Below, piece after piece: positions 34,622 through 46,695 of a stretch of 64,000 bases of DNA. This DNA comes from Datisca glomerata. Taxonomy: Eukaryota > Streptophyta > Magnoliopsida > Cucurbitales > Datiscaceae. The first letter of the stretch is position 1; every line of letters begins with the position of its first letter. The notes beneath the pieces are model-generated. The model did not search any database, was not told the origin of the DNA, and saw nothing but the letters and a program-made list of their open reading frames with translations. The stretch lies in the NCBI GenBank assembly GCA_003255025.1, contig QANY01002498.1, positions 62,001 to 126,000 on the forward strand, written 5' to 3'. A program made the translations under genes and the position numbers.

Positions 34622-36461
34622 ACTTGTACTCCAAAAAATATACCATACAAAATTTTGTGCCTCAAAAGGTTCCTGGCATTGATGATGTAAGGTAGACATA
34701 ATCTTCACTCTTTTTTCTTTAGTTAGGAAAATGACAAACATATAACTTTTTCATGATGTAGATAGAGAACTATAAGGTGTCTTTTTTTATTCAGTTAGGA
34801 AAATGACAAACATATAACTTGTTCACCTCTCTCCCTCTCTCTCACTCTCTCTCTCTTTATAGTCATTCATGAAGTTCCTCTGATTTCCCTTTCTCCTTTG
34901 TCGAGTTCCTCTGATTTTCGTTTCTCCATCGTGAAGTTCCTCTTGATGCAGTCCCAAGCGCAGTCACAAGCTTTCATCATCTTCGTGGTTCATCGTTGTT
35001 TTCCCAGAATCAGGTTTGCTCTCTTACATTTTACATTGTTTCTAATTTAGTTGTTGATTAATTTTTTTTAATTATAAGAAATTTCCCTTTTTCTGAGTTG
35101 ATGCCTCATCTAGAAGAGATCTGAACAACCCAACCAATTTAATTTAAAAGCCAACATTTCAATCGCATATATAAAACATACCAAATTATTGTGGGGTTGT
35201 GCTTACACAACTTGGAGCTAATTACAAAAGATAGAGTATGAGTGAAAGTCTTTCGTGGGGTGGGGTCAAACAAAAGATTCAATCTTTGTTCTCTGCTACC
35301 AACTCCCCATTAACATACATATTAGTCTAAACATAATAAGGTTCTCTTGTGGCGTTGCCCAAGAATTCATACAGCTAACCTTTATGAGTAAATGGAGTGC
35401 ATCAACTATATCAATAATAAACACAAAGGGTTAATGTGTGTGGCTGTATTTTTGTTATGTTCTTTTCACCTTATGGCTACACATGTATGCTATAAACTAT
35501 GAATTGTATGACTACCTTATGGCTCATCTGCATAAGTCATAACCATAAATCATGATTTCTTGTACTGAAGATGCTTCTTGAAGTTTTATTAGAATCGGTC
35601 TATATGATGAATTCGATATTTTATTGACTAATTACTACCTTTGGAGCTTGCCAGCTAATAACATCCTTTGTTTTGGTAGGTAACGCCCAATCTTTACAGA
35701 AATCTAGAGGCAAACACTGCAGCTGGTATTGTTGGAGACACTGATGTCATGCCAGGAGGTATGAATTCTATATCACGTCCTCTTGAATTTTTTTTTTGGG
35801 GATTCATAGTGCTTATAGTGAACTAGCCACTTGATGGTATTTAATAAAACATGAAAGGATTTGAGAATATAAGTTAGCGTTTTAGCTAACATACGATCAG
35901 TTGGTTTTTGCTACAATGATAATGATAATATCAAATTCTTCTATAGAGTTATTAATGAAAACATTATTTTTATTCTCTGAAGTTAGATCCAAATCCTTCC
36001 TGTTTATATGTTGTTTTGATTCTGATAAATCATAATGTTGTGTGTAGACTTGAATTGGAGGGGTGGACTGATTTCTTGATACATGATGTCCCTTTAATGC
36101 GTAATTGATTCTTACTTTCATTATCGAGCTGTCTTTGGTTTAAGTTTTACTATTTTAGGAGGTTCGAGGTTCTTTGTCCTTGTTCTTCATTTTATTTCAT
36201 TCTATGTTTTCATGTCAACTTTCTGATTTTATTCTCCTCTATTAATTAATCATTTTGGGGTTATCGAGTTTCAGATTTCGGATGTTGTACTTGGCCATAA
36301 CGATGTTTTGTTTAGAAGAGCTTAGTTGAAAGCCCTTGTTTCTATGCACGGTCAAGAGGTGACGAATGATGTTCTATCTCTTAAACTTTCCTAACTGTTT
36401 TTGTTGATAATAGACGACCATTTAAACTTTGCTTTAATTTCTCTATAAGAACTTCGATAAT
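34622..36461. other. Mostly non-coding; short direct repeat and exon-like pieces
   Basis: AGTTAGGAAAATGACAAACA at 34721 recurs at 34793 (28-bp direct repeat). Around 34870-34945 a GAAGTTCCTCTGATTT-like unit of ~33 bp is repeated three times. The isocitrate dehydrogenase exon at 35680-35758 is listed separately. 36285-36355 follows a TTTCAG acceptor and reads DVVLGHNDVLFRRA then a stop, an unidentified exon-like piece. Confidence 0.4.
35680..35758 (+). pseudogene. Orphan exon of an NAD-dependent isocitrate dehydrogenase subunit
   Basis: The exon is bounded by TTGGTAG before and GTATGAA after, and reads VTPNLYRNLEANTAAGIVGD then TDVMPG. This matches the conserved PNLYGN..ANTAAGIAGG.GVMPGG block of mitochondrial NAD-isocitrate dehydrogenase subunits, part of the region binding cofactor and substrate. 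Glycines conserved in the family are replaced (R for G after NLY, D for G twice), fitting a non-functional copy. The next exon expected after PGG is not visible, so it is a fragment, possibly moved by a transposon. Confidence 0.75.
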
Positions 36462-37856
36462 CACTACAAGAAAAGACATATTTACTGAGGAAACTTTTGG
36501 CGATGAAACATTTTTCGTCACCAAAAGATGCTTTTAGCGACAAAATTATAATTTAGTGGCCAAAAGTCATGTTTTTGGCGACAAAATTTATTCTTGTCGC
36601 AAAAGGACTAACCGACCAAAAAAATGGAATCTGTGCCAAAGTATTAAGGGCTTTTGCTGATGAAATTTTAATTTCAACGCTAAAAGTTTTGTTTTTATTG
36701 ACAAATTTCAATTATCGTCGGTAAAAACATATTTTTTTAGGTCTTTTACCGACGAAATAAAATTTCATCTGGAAAGAGTGAGGTTTAAGGACGGATATTT
36801 TTTTCAATCTCTAAAGTTGTTTTACCTTGTTAAAACGACATAGTTTTAACAAGGTATCCAACTCATAAACAAAAAGAGGAAAGTTGATCGTCTCATTCTT
36901 ACAGCTCCTCACCCCGTGACAGAGCCGTTCCTCCTCCCCTACGTGACAGGGAGCTGTTCCTCCTCCATCGTGTGATAGAGAGCCGATCCTCCTCCTCGCG
37001 TGACAAAGAGCCGCTCCTCCTCCCCTATTCAGTACGATTCTTTGGTCTCACAATGTTTTGTTAATTGGATTGTATCAATAGTGGATAGTTTCTATTTAAA
37101 AAATATAATTTAATATTTTGATTATGTCATTAGAACTTTTTTATATGGATATTTCTTCTGATATGTGTTCCTTTATGAGAATTGTACAGTGTTATTAAAT
37201 TGAAAATATTTTCTCCTGATGAAGAAATATTACTTCGAATTGTGCAGTGGTAGACCTTCCTTGTTGATTATTTTTTCTTGGAGAAATCTTTAGCTTCAAA
37301 CTCATCTCTCTCTTTCTCTCTATTCACTTTTAGTAGTTGTTATTTTCATTTGAAATCATCTTTGAAAAGTTTTTTGCACTACTAACTGCATAGAAATGTG
37401 GGATTTGTTTTTTCAATTGCACCTAATAGAGTTAGAAATACGTTTGATAATTTTTGGTGTGTTATTAGGATCAATTTTCTTTATATTTCTTATGGAGGTT
37501 TAAGTGCTTAGGGCCTTGTTATCCATTTACTTGACATTGAATTTTTTATTTGCCCTAACTATGCTTAGCTAGAAGTCATGGATGATAAGAGTTTTTAATT
37601 AATGGATGAGAAGGAAGAAAATGGAATGAGTCTTTATTAAACTATACAGTGGTCCAAAATCGCAGGTGAACATTATCTCAGACTTTGTTACATGTGGTTT
37701 TTTTACTTATTATGGCGGTTACAAACCACTGGTAAAAAACATCCGGCGGGTAAATATCTGCCGGCATAAAGTCTTTCCAGCTGATGGATAAACGACAGTT
37801 TCAAAACGTCAGAGTTTTTTTTTTCAAGTGGTTAAAACCGTCGGGTTCATGTAGTG
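36462..37856. mobile_element. Putative CACTA-like element with TTTGGCGAC-type subterminal repeats
   Basis: Left end CACTACAAGAAAAGACATA at 36462 is followed by repeated palindromic motifs such as GGCGACAAAATTTATTCTTG and GACGAAATAAAATTTCATC. A terminus TTCATGTAGTG ends at 37856. Flanks AAT and AAC agree at two of three positions. The right-end repeats (AACCGTCGGG) differ from the left-end ones, so these may be ends of two different elements. 36900-37020 contains about four ~37-bp units around GTGACAGAGAGCCGTTCCTC. No coding region recognised. Confidence 0.5.
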
Positions 37857-39516
37857 AACTATCACTAGTGTAATTACTTTTATGTACTAACTATCACCAG
37901 TGTAATTTATATAGTTTAAAGAGAAACACCTGCTGATATACGCTACCCCACTATAAGAAAAATGGCATTCTACAAGACGCGTTTATCCCCATTAAAAGTA
38001 ATCCATAAGGATCATACAGCGCCTGTGATAGTCCCTCATATTAAAATTTCATATTCTTCATGAGACGCAACGCCTCCTGTGAAGACCTATGTGGTATCTC
38101 TCACTTTTTACAGGGTTTTTTGACTCCAGCAGAATGTTGTTTAACAGGATTTTCAGATCCCTGTTAAATGTATTCAACATGTGTTTTTAATACTTATGAA
38201 TTAACATTCACATGTATTTTATATTCTATAAAGTGAGATATCATAAGGTTCATTGTTATAGTCAAGTATACATATTAAACACTTTCAAAAGATATTTTAC
38301 ATAACATAAAGAACATCAATATAATAATTGATAACATTAACATCTAATCATTTCAACAAAGTTTTATATTATTCATTTGATCAACTTACATAACTTGAAA
38401 ACTAACTTATCCTCAAAATATACAACTAAACTTGTTCCAATAAATGAAAAATATAAAAAATAAAATTTTGAGTCTAGAAAATGAAAAATGAAAAACCTAA
38501 GTTGAATGGTAGTGTTACACAACAGGTTATGCAGTGCCTTCAGACCTTACTGAAGCCGAAGGAAAACACCATGAGCAGTTGTTGGTTGGTGAATATAGGA
38601 AACAAAGAGACCTGTACCATTAAAAATTACATAGGTGAGGTGAACTGAGGAATGAATATAGCAGTGTTAATGAATAAGAATGAGCATAATCATGGCATTT
38701 TAGACCATAATAACCAAGAAAGGATGAAATGTAGAATCGCATAATGAGGATAGTGCAATTTGTAGCTGATATGAGTTTCCCTGCAAACAAACACTATTCT
38801 AACCACAATAGTAGCCCAAATAGTGAAAACAGAGAAGTTACAGCCTGAAACAATGAAGAAAAATAACCTTGATTACTCAAAAATAGTGAACTTCACCAAG
38901 AACAATGAAATTCCACCCCTATACCAAGATGTTCGAGAGCTTGGCCTCTCCCAAAATAGCCACTACCCAACTGACTTCCCCCTTCTTTATTCAATCCTCA
39001 CGATTACAAAGTTGCATCTATTATGGTCTTTGCCATCCTGATAGCAAGATAGTTTAGAGTTCAGTAATGGTGCACGCATCCTCCATAAGAAAGTAAAACA
39101 TCAACCAAATTAAGGAGAAACCAGATGGAACAATACATTATACAATGAAACAAGGCAAGAAATAATTCATAATTACTAGGCCAATCAAGGTATCAATAAC
39201 ACATATACATCTCATTCAGTTAATCAGAATGCTGGAGTTTAATTATGAATTGGAACTCATTTTTCCAAACCACCAATGAAATTGCCTCAAAATTACTCTC
39301 TCATCACAACTACAAAAAGCTATATCATAATTGCTAAGCAATGTTATAATAGCTTACACAATATTTGTTTTTTTGGTAATAGTTGATACCATATGAAAAT
39401 AAAATTGGAATAAAATGCGAGTACATGTGCTAACCACCTCTTATAGAACCCTTTGGCTTTACAAAAGAAGAATATATGAATAAAAAGGAAAAAAAGGCAT
39501 AAGGTCAAGGTTTAAC

Positions 39517-39626
39517 CTCATAAAATTCCATGAAGTTCAGAATGCCAGTGAAATCAACATCGTTAGTCAACATTTGGTGGATTGAATGAGGTGTCAGCCA
39601 TGTAATCTTCTGATCCTCAACTTCAG
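39517..39626 (-). pseudogene. PES: Captured exon of pescadillo (ribosome biogenesis factor)
   Basis: The minus strand reads AEVEDQKITWLTPHSIHQML, then TNDVDFTGILNFMEFYE, ending at a GT donor (GAG then GTTAAACC). This corresponds to the conserved middle of pescadillo (EVEGQKITWLTPH...DVDF...FLEFYE), a nucleolar protein needed for 60S subunit assembly. The exon borders are intact (AG before, GT after), but the neighbouring exons are not recognisable, so only a piece was taken up by the CACTA element. Confidence 0.8.
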
Positions 39627-40336
39627 CTTGTATAAATATGAAAACATATAAAATCAAACCAACTATCCAACCTTATGTAATTTATGAGTGATTTTAAAAT
39701 TAATACCAAAAACAGTGAAGAGAACATACAGTCCAAGAGGATAGTTAAACTAACAATTACCTTAAGTCATCTGCCTAAGAGTTTACAAGAATACATAAAG
39801 CATCATGGTAATGTATATTGTTAACGAAAGTGCCAGCGATTCAAACATATCATTTAGCAAAATACCTATCTGAAAAAGAAGAAATGAAGTATGGCATTCA
39901 TAAAATCAGTTTTCAGCTCAAAATAGACTTAAATGAAAATTCTTTTCTGCACTTCAAAACAGTATATTATTCATACAATCATCAATTAGACTTTTTATTC
40001 ATATAGGAATAAAGTTCTGCTCAGAGGATCAACAATTTTAGCAAATAAAACATGGTTCTTATCAAAGCAAATATTTAGTAGTTCTATATTATTCATAATT
40101 CATCACAAGTACCATTTGAAGTTCAATAAATTCAGAAACTACCATTTGATAGTTGAACTGCTTTCAACTAACACAAAGATAAATTGTTTATGGTTCGTAA
40201 TATCCGTTTTAGGATATAGGAAATTAGAATATTCATAGTTACCAATCAAACCAATTTCATAGAGCTAAAAAATGTTACACGCCATTTCATTTCTTTTCCA
40301 GTAACTCAACAAAAACAGGTAATAAACACCATTTAC

Positions 40337-40430
40337 AAATGCAGAGAATTCGTGGTCTTTGCTCCCCTTTTGAGAGTTACCTCGTATGTCCTGTCACATA
40401 GATCTTGCAGAAATAGTTCCAAAGCTTTAG
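40337..40430 (-). pseudogene. Captured exon of NC2-alpha (Dr1-associated corepressor) histone-fold
   Basis: The minus strand reads AKALELFLQDLCDRTYEVTL, then KRGAKTTNSLH, followed by a GT donor (GTAAATGG). This is the alpha-2 and loop region of the histone-fold of NC2-alpha/DRAP1, which represses RNA polymerase II transcription with Dr1. NF-YC proteins share the fold, but KALELFLQDLCDRTYE fits NC2-alpha best. It sits about 0.7 kb from the pescadillo exon on the same strand; the two genes are unrelated. Confidence 0.78.
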
Positions 40431-42520
40431 CTACATGCATTTAAACAACACAATAAGAACCATGACCAATAAGAATAACTAACTTTGAGTAAATGCACAA
40501 TAAAGTGGAAAAAGTGAGAAAACACAATAAGGAAACCAGTGAAGGCGAAATCCTCTAAGCAGGCACCAGTAGAGAATGTGATATGAGTTAATAATATACC
40601 ACTCATGCACATAAAATAAAACATAGACTAGAAAAATAAAAACTATTATAGAAACATTTAGCAAAGGTTTCACTGAAACAAGAAAACACAACTAAGTTAT
40701 GCACTCAATTAGTCATCTCTATTAATTCAGAGATAAGAGAGGACAAGTCAAAACCCGAAATTCCCATGTTGCACTTTGAAGCACTTTTAAAGGACTCTAA
40801 TACTAAAACTGATTTTGATAACCTAAACTTAAGGATATGAATGCTTATAAGCATGGAATAAATTAATAAGTTGAAATATTAAAGCATAAGAAATATACTG
40901 GAAGCTAAAACATTCAACTACCATGTCCTCAAGTCTTCTGTCTTGAAGGCATCAATGCCAACTTCTTCTGCCACACTATATAGAAGATTTTCATCTGAAA
41001 CTTACTCCATATTCAGTTGAATCATTTCATATATATTGTGTTAACCACAGGGTAGAATCATTTCATTGCATACACAGATTCTCATATGTATGAGTACCAT
41101 ATTTGATAGAAATGATTAAAGAATCAGAGACCTTACACTTGTCGATTGAAGTTCTATTGTAGGTGAATCCTCGTTCTCCTGACATACATACATGAAAATT
41201 CAGCTACTTCAGACATCAGTGTGTTTAAATCATATATATAGATAACAGATAATGGAGTTGTAATACCTCAATCAACAAATTCTTCTGTGTCTTCACTACT
41301 TGTAATGCATTAAATCACCTCACTGCTTGCTGTCTTCACTGAGTTCTAGTTGTGGGCTCTCTCCCACTTATACTTTTGCAACAGCAAAGACATCGCAAAA
41401 ATAAATAATTTTTCATTTTACTACGAATTAAATGAATACTAAAACTATTATATAACATACTCCTGAACTTAAGCTCTTACCTCACCTGAAACAAGTAAAA
41501 TCTGAAAACAAATGCATAGTGACCAGTGAACGAAGACAAAAATCCATGAATTGAAATCTCACAGACCTTATCTCATCCAAATCATGAGAAGTAACTAAGC
41601 CCCACCAGACACCGACAGTGAAACCATAACTTGTATGGTGATTCATGCATCTACGTGAAAGAAAAATCTGAAAATTGAGAAAAAGTCAATAGAAAGGACC
41701 TGAACTATGAGACTTACCGTAATCTTAGACAAAAATAAATAAAATCTTAGAGGCAGATCTGAGATGAGAGAGGTGACGGAAACGGAGAGAGGCATATCTG
41801 AGACGAATAGGCGAGAGAGACGAAGAGAGGAAGATTTAAGATGAGAGAGGCAAGGGAGGAGAAGAATGGTAGATTTGAGATGAGAAAGGCATGAGAGATG
41901 AAGGAGAGGCAGAACTGAGATGAGAAAGGCATGGGAGATGAAGTGAGGTAGATCTGAGACAAGAGATGTAAGGGAGATGAGGGCACTGAATTACTGCGAG
42001 ATAGAGGATCTGGAGAAGAATAGAGAGAGAAGGACTAGAGGTTCTAAAAATCTTAGAGGAATCGAGAGAGAGAAGCATCGATTTGAGCTTCTCTCTGAAA
42101 ATCAACGTTTTGAGTTTCTGAGAGAGCTCAAGAAGGAAACAATGCTTAAGTCTCAAATTACTCGTCTCCAATATTTTTTTAGGTCCTGCTTTTACTTAAT
42201 TTGGCTCCCTCTTTTTTTTTTTTTTTACTTTTTAACCATACAAGATTCTTAATAAATCTTATTGTTTTGAGTTTTTAACAAGAGGAGATTGTAAACCCTG
42301 TATTTATATCTTGTAGAATGTCATATTTCTTGTAATGCCCTTGGTGGTCTATACGCTCTGTTACTAATACTTCTGGATTAGATGATTTTCGATTACTACT
42401 TATAGTCAGCGTTGCGGATTATACTTATAGTTTGTTAACTTTTGTTTTGTCAAAGGTCATTGAAGAAGCCTTTGATTTAACGCAAGGATGATACTGCTGC
42501 TATTCTCAAGTGTCAACTTG

Positions 42521-43392
42521 AGGTATGTGGAGAATGGCTCGCTTGCTAACATTATTAAGCCTAATAAATTTGGCCCTTTTTCTATAGTCATTGGTCGCTG
42601 TTTACATTGCTCAGGTTTTTTAATTCCCTTCTTTTCCTTTTACTAACCCCCTCTGTTCCCTTCTTCCGGGCATGAGGCTCATGAATACGGGATTGATCTT
42701 ATTGCTTTTACATGAGACAGGTTTTGGAAGGCTTGGTTTATCTGACAACTAGAGAGGTAACCCTTTGGCTTAATAATGTTAGCAAAAATTGTAGTAGTGC
42801 ATTACATGTACCGTATATTTGGAAGGCTTCTACAATATATTTGACTTCTGATATTACTTTTGTCCCCTAATACAGTTCCTATGAGTTCATATTTGACCTC
42901 ATTTATGCTGCTGTTAGGGTCATGTGAAACTTGCTGATTTTGGTGTTGCAATGAAGTTGAATGAGGCTGGGTGATGGGTGTTTTGCCCTATTTTCAGTTC
43001 GAAACGTTGTCCTTTTGTTCATAGGTTTTTTAGTTACTTGCTTGTAGAAAATTAGTTTTAATTTGCTGCACTCTGCCAAATTATTCTCCATAGCTTCTTC
43101 ATATTTTTCTACCTTATCTCTTTTTCTGGACGAGCATCCTCCAATTCCTGATATGCTTTCTCCAGACATTACAGATTTCTTCGTCGTCAATATGCTTTTA
43201 AGAAGGTGTAATTATTGTCTTTTATATTATTTTAAAAATAGTTAACTAAACTTATTTTCTGTAAGGTGATTTGGTTAACTTATAATACAACCTATTTTCT
43301 TTATTTAACATTTAGTTGCCTATTTAGGGTGCTAGACAAAGGCCAGATGCAAAAACATTGCTTTCTTACCCATGGATACAAAGCTATAGGCC
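42521..43392 (+). pseudogene. MAP3K-epsilon-like protein kinase fragment
   Basis: Five exon pieces appear in kinase-domain order. 42521-42614: YVENGSLANIIKPNKFGPF, then after a shift SLVAVYIAQ. 42721-42750: VLEGLVYL. 42918-42970: GHVKLADFGVAMKLNEAG, with the DFG motif. 43129-43209: DEHPPIPDMLSPDITDF, then a frameshift. 43330-43392: ARQRPDAKTLLSYPWIQSY. The order and wording match plant MAP3K-epsilon (Cdc7/Cdc15-like) kinases, which act in cytokinesis and pollen. The catalytic-loop HRD segment and several exons are missing and frames are broken. A LINE poly(A) end truncates it at 43393. It lies just outside the CACTA ending at 42337. Confidence 0.82.
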
Positions 43393-45039
43393 TTCTTTTT
43401 GTTTTGATAAGTAAGATATGTATTAAAAAAAGGACAGGGTAATTACAACCTAAAAGGGAACTATAAACACAGAAAATAAGGTCATTCACCTAGTTTTTAT
43501 CGAACTCTTAACATGGGAATTAGGGTGCCCACCTATTCTTTAAGAATGACTATAAAGTAAAAGAAGACTTTACAAAAAAGTTTCAGTCCCCTAAAAATCT
43601 CTCTGGTTCCTCTCGTGCCAAATCACACAAAAGGGAGCATGAATGATCCCGCCCAAAAAGACTTATCCACAAAACCTCTATTTATTGACTGCCAGCACAA
43701 AAAAGCTTGCTGGATAGAGCAAGACACAACTCATCTGATAGAGAGGTTGTCCACGACTTCCCCCATAATTCCAAGAGAAATGACAATGCATAAATAAATG
43801 AGTGTTAGTAACAACTTTCTTTTTACAAAAAACACATCTATTTGGGATACTAAACCCCCCCTCTATAAATTATCGATAGTTACACCACAACAAAATCCAT
43901 CTACGGTTACGGTTATTAGAGTCTACAGCAACGGTTCGTAACCGTCAGAAGAGATACATTGACGGTTAAAGAACCGCCGGGATCTCCATCGTCGGGATTG
44001 AATCACTGACGGTTTTGACACCCGTTAGAGGAACGTCGTGACAGAGACTCTACCACGATGGTTTTTATTGTCATTTGAGATGGTTTTAAACCGTCACAAT
44101 TTATCTATAACAACGTTCTAGAATCATTGCTACACAAGGAGTATAACTACGACGGTGTGAAAACCGTCGCGACAAAGACTCTACCGGGATGATTTTTGTC
44201 CTCTGCCAATTTTTTACGACGGTTCTTAAACCGTCGCAAAAAATACTGCTTTCACATTCTCCTTCCTATTTCTGCTTATTCCCAAAAATTCCTACATATT
44301 AACAATTTTAACATGGTATATATTTTCACAATAGTCAGAGTAGTATCATTCTATATATTTATAGAGTGCATAATTATAAAGCATTAAATCATTAATTAGA
44401 TTCCAAAATATAATAAATTATCAATACAAATTATTCAATGTGTTCAAAGTATGAAAATTTGAAAGAATTAAAATTTCATAAGTTAAACACCTAGAGGTAT
44501 CCTAGTCTTTACGAGTGTCTTGCATAAACTTTATATCTCTGAACATTCAGCCTACACCTAATCATTTTTGTCACGCATCACTGAACATTCAGTTCTAACT
44601 GAGGTACCCGTGCACATTGAGCCTCTAACTAAGGCACTTAAGCCTTCAACTCAGCTACTCGTGCACACTTACGCCGCTTAGATGGTATGACTGACGTCTC
44701 GACGAGGTCATGGTGTAATTTACACATGTTAATCATTATGGCTATATTTGACTTAGAAAAAATTTTATAGCTAAGAAAACATAAAAATATACTTGTTTAT
44801 GTAACATTCAATCACATTATTCAGAAAATTTATTATCATGATCCTTGTTATAATCAACGCAATGTCTTCAAAAGTCAAACCATCAACATCTACTCGAACT
44901 AACTTCACTTCTTCTGGACTTTGACCCTCATCTTCCTATTTATAAACCACAGCTCACTTCGACGTTTCCAATTTCTCATAGAATCTCTAGGGCTTTCCTA
45001 GCCACTATAGTTTTGTTTTTTCTTATTTATAAGCCACAA

Positions 45040-46391
45040 CTCACTTCGTCATTATGATGGATTCCGGTGTCACTCTAGTACTCCCATGTCATACAAATCT
45101 CTAGGCTTTATATGGACAACTACATGCTAGTATTTATCCTTTGGATCATCAACATAATATACTAAATGTGCTTGTGATGCAAAGATAAATGGCTAGTTCT
45201 TCAAATGCTCTCTGGTATAGGTCAAACGCAAAAAATTAACAAGTGTAAAACCATATCAATCAGTCTTTACTCCAATACCATCAATAGGGTTAATCCAATC
45301 ACATTTGAATAAAATCACTTTGAAAATCTCATAATAATTCAGCTCAATGATATTTTTAAGAATAAATCATCTCTCTATCTCTTACATTGCATAACTTACT
45401 ATCTCTGATGTTACCATGACTCCACTATTTCAAACTTATGAAGGCTATCACTTTCCTTTGTATGAAAAACAAATCCATTAACATTGTACCCATCATACTT
45501 CTTCATAACAATATTTGGACCTTGAGTTAACCATCTCAACTCTTCTGACACATTATTTCCCATTTTGGTTATCTATTCATAAGAAAAGTATTCAACATCT
45601 ATTGAATCATATATAATTAAATAATTCAAGTACACCTATTGAACTTACTTTAGATGTAAACCAATCAAGAAATTTATCATGAAGTATGCGTTCGACTTCA
45701 TTATGAGAAGTCAACGACTATAGTGTTGTCTTTTATAATTATCTACAAATTCTCTGCAATTATTTTAGATAAAGTAAGTAACACACTAAAGTAACAGCCT
45801 AGAAAAGGGATGTAAGTTTATCCAAGCTATATATTTGAGACTCACTTATGGAATGGATCAACCAACTCGTAATTAAACATAACAAATCGATGTGCTTGTG
45901 TCAATGTGATGCTATCAAGCACATCAGTTATTGCCTTCTTTGTTGGTCGGCCTAAAATAAGAAAGAGAGAAATATTTTGTGTTGTTTGCTCATCTATAAA
46001 ATCATTATTCCTCGTAGGCTGATTAAATTTTATTTCCACTTCATCTAAATACTTTGAAAAAAATGTTGTACACTTATCCATAATGTAAGCCTCAACAATT
46101 GAACCTTCGGGACGAGCTCTATTGTGCACATAAGATTTTAGTTTACCCAAGTAGCTAACGTAAGTACAAACAATATGTATAATCACTTATAATCTCATTG
46201 CATATCAGGTGTTCACAGAGGATGTCTCTAGTCTTATGATAACAATGAACACAACGGTAATAAGGACACGATATATATCCATTACTCGATCCTCTCTCAA
46301 AGGCAAAGTTAAAAAATTGATCTACTCCATCTTGATATGCCTTATTAAATCTTGGTTTTGTCATACAACTCTTATCCATTGTAGCTCTCAA
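45040..46391 (-). pseudogene. CACTA (tnp2-type) transposase remnant lacking the catalytic core
   Basis: From about 46379: MDKSCMTKPRFNKAYQDGVD, FNFAFERGSSNGYISCPYYR and HLICNEI, the Transpos_assoc domain. Almost immediately (46150-45842) comes GKLKSYVHNRARPEGSIVEA and FSKYLDEVEIKFNQP, a DUF4218-type region that normally follows the Transposase_21 core. Further down (45640-45040) LRWLTQGPNIVMKKYDGYNV, FVFHTKESDS, FKCDWINPI and VVVHIKPRDLYDMG are DUF4216. The Transposase_21 core that should separate the first two domains is absent, so the protein cannot be catalytic. Stops occur in the C-terminal part. Confidence 0.87.
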
Positions 46392-46639
46392 AGTTTAAAG
46401 AAGACCAAACAATATTTTGTCCCCTTCATTGTCTGGTATCAAATATTTCAAAACACCACGCCTAAGACTCCCACATTCCAAATTAGTGTTAAAAGTGATT
46501 ATTCCTTGCAAATATTCCACTAATGGTCAACACGAAAATCTTACCTCAAAACACTGCAGAAAGAGTAAAGAAATAACATATATATACCTCATGATCTCAC
46601 TCCCCACAATTTCAGTGTTCTTTTTTGTCAAAATGCTTA

Positions 46640-46695
46640 AAAATCACTCCCTTAAATCACTCCCTAAAATCACTCCCTTAAATCACTCCATTACC
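46640..46695. repeat. Short tandem repeat of AAATCACTCCCTT
   Basis: About four copies of a 13-bp unit, some with small changes, inside the CACTA element near the transposase start. Confidence 0.8.

Larger units (their letters stand above)
37949..42337. mobile_element. CACTA element (TSD CCC) with pescadillo and NC2-alpha exon fragments
   Basis: Starts CACTATAAGAAAAATGGCAT and ends CATATTTCTTGTAATG at 42337. The perfect 3-bp duplication CCC is at 37946-37948 and 42338-42340. The left subterminal ~530 bp matches 22977-23500 (landmarks ATTCAACATGTGTTTTTA, TTATTCATTTGATCAACTTA). A short interior block (38525-38600) is shared with the inner CACTA at 24190-24270. It has no transposase. Two unrelated host gene exons lie inside on the minus strand. 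41740-42180 is a purine-rich GAGATGAGAGAGG-like region. Confidence 0.92.
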
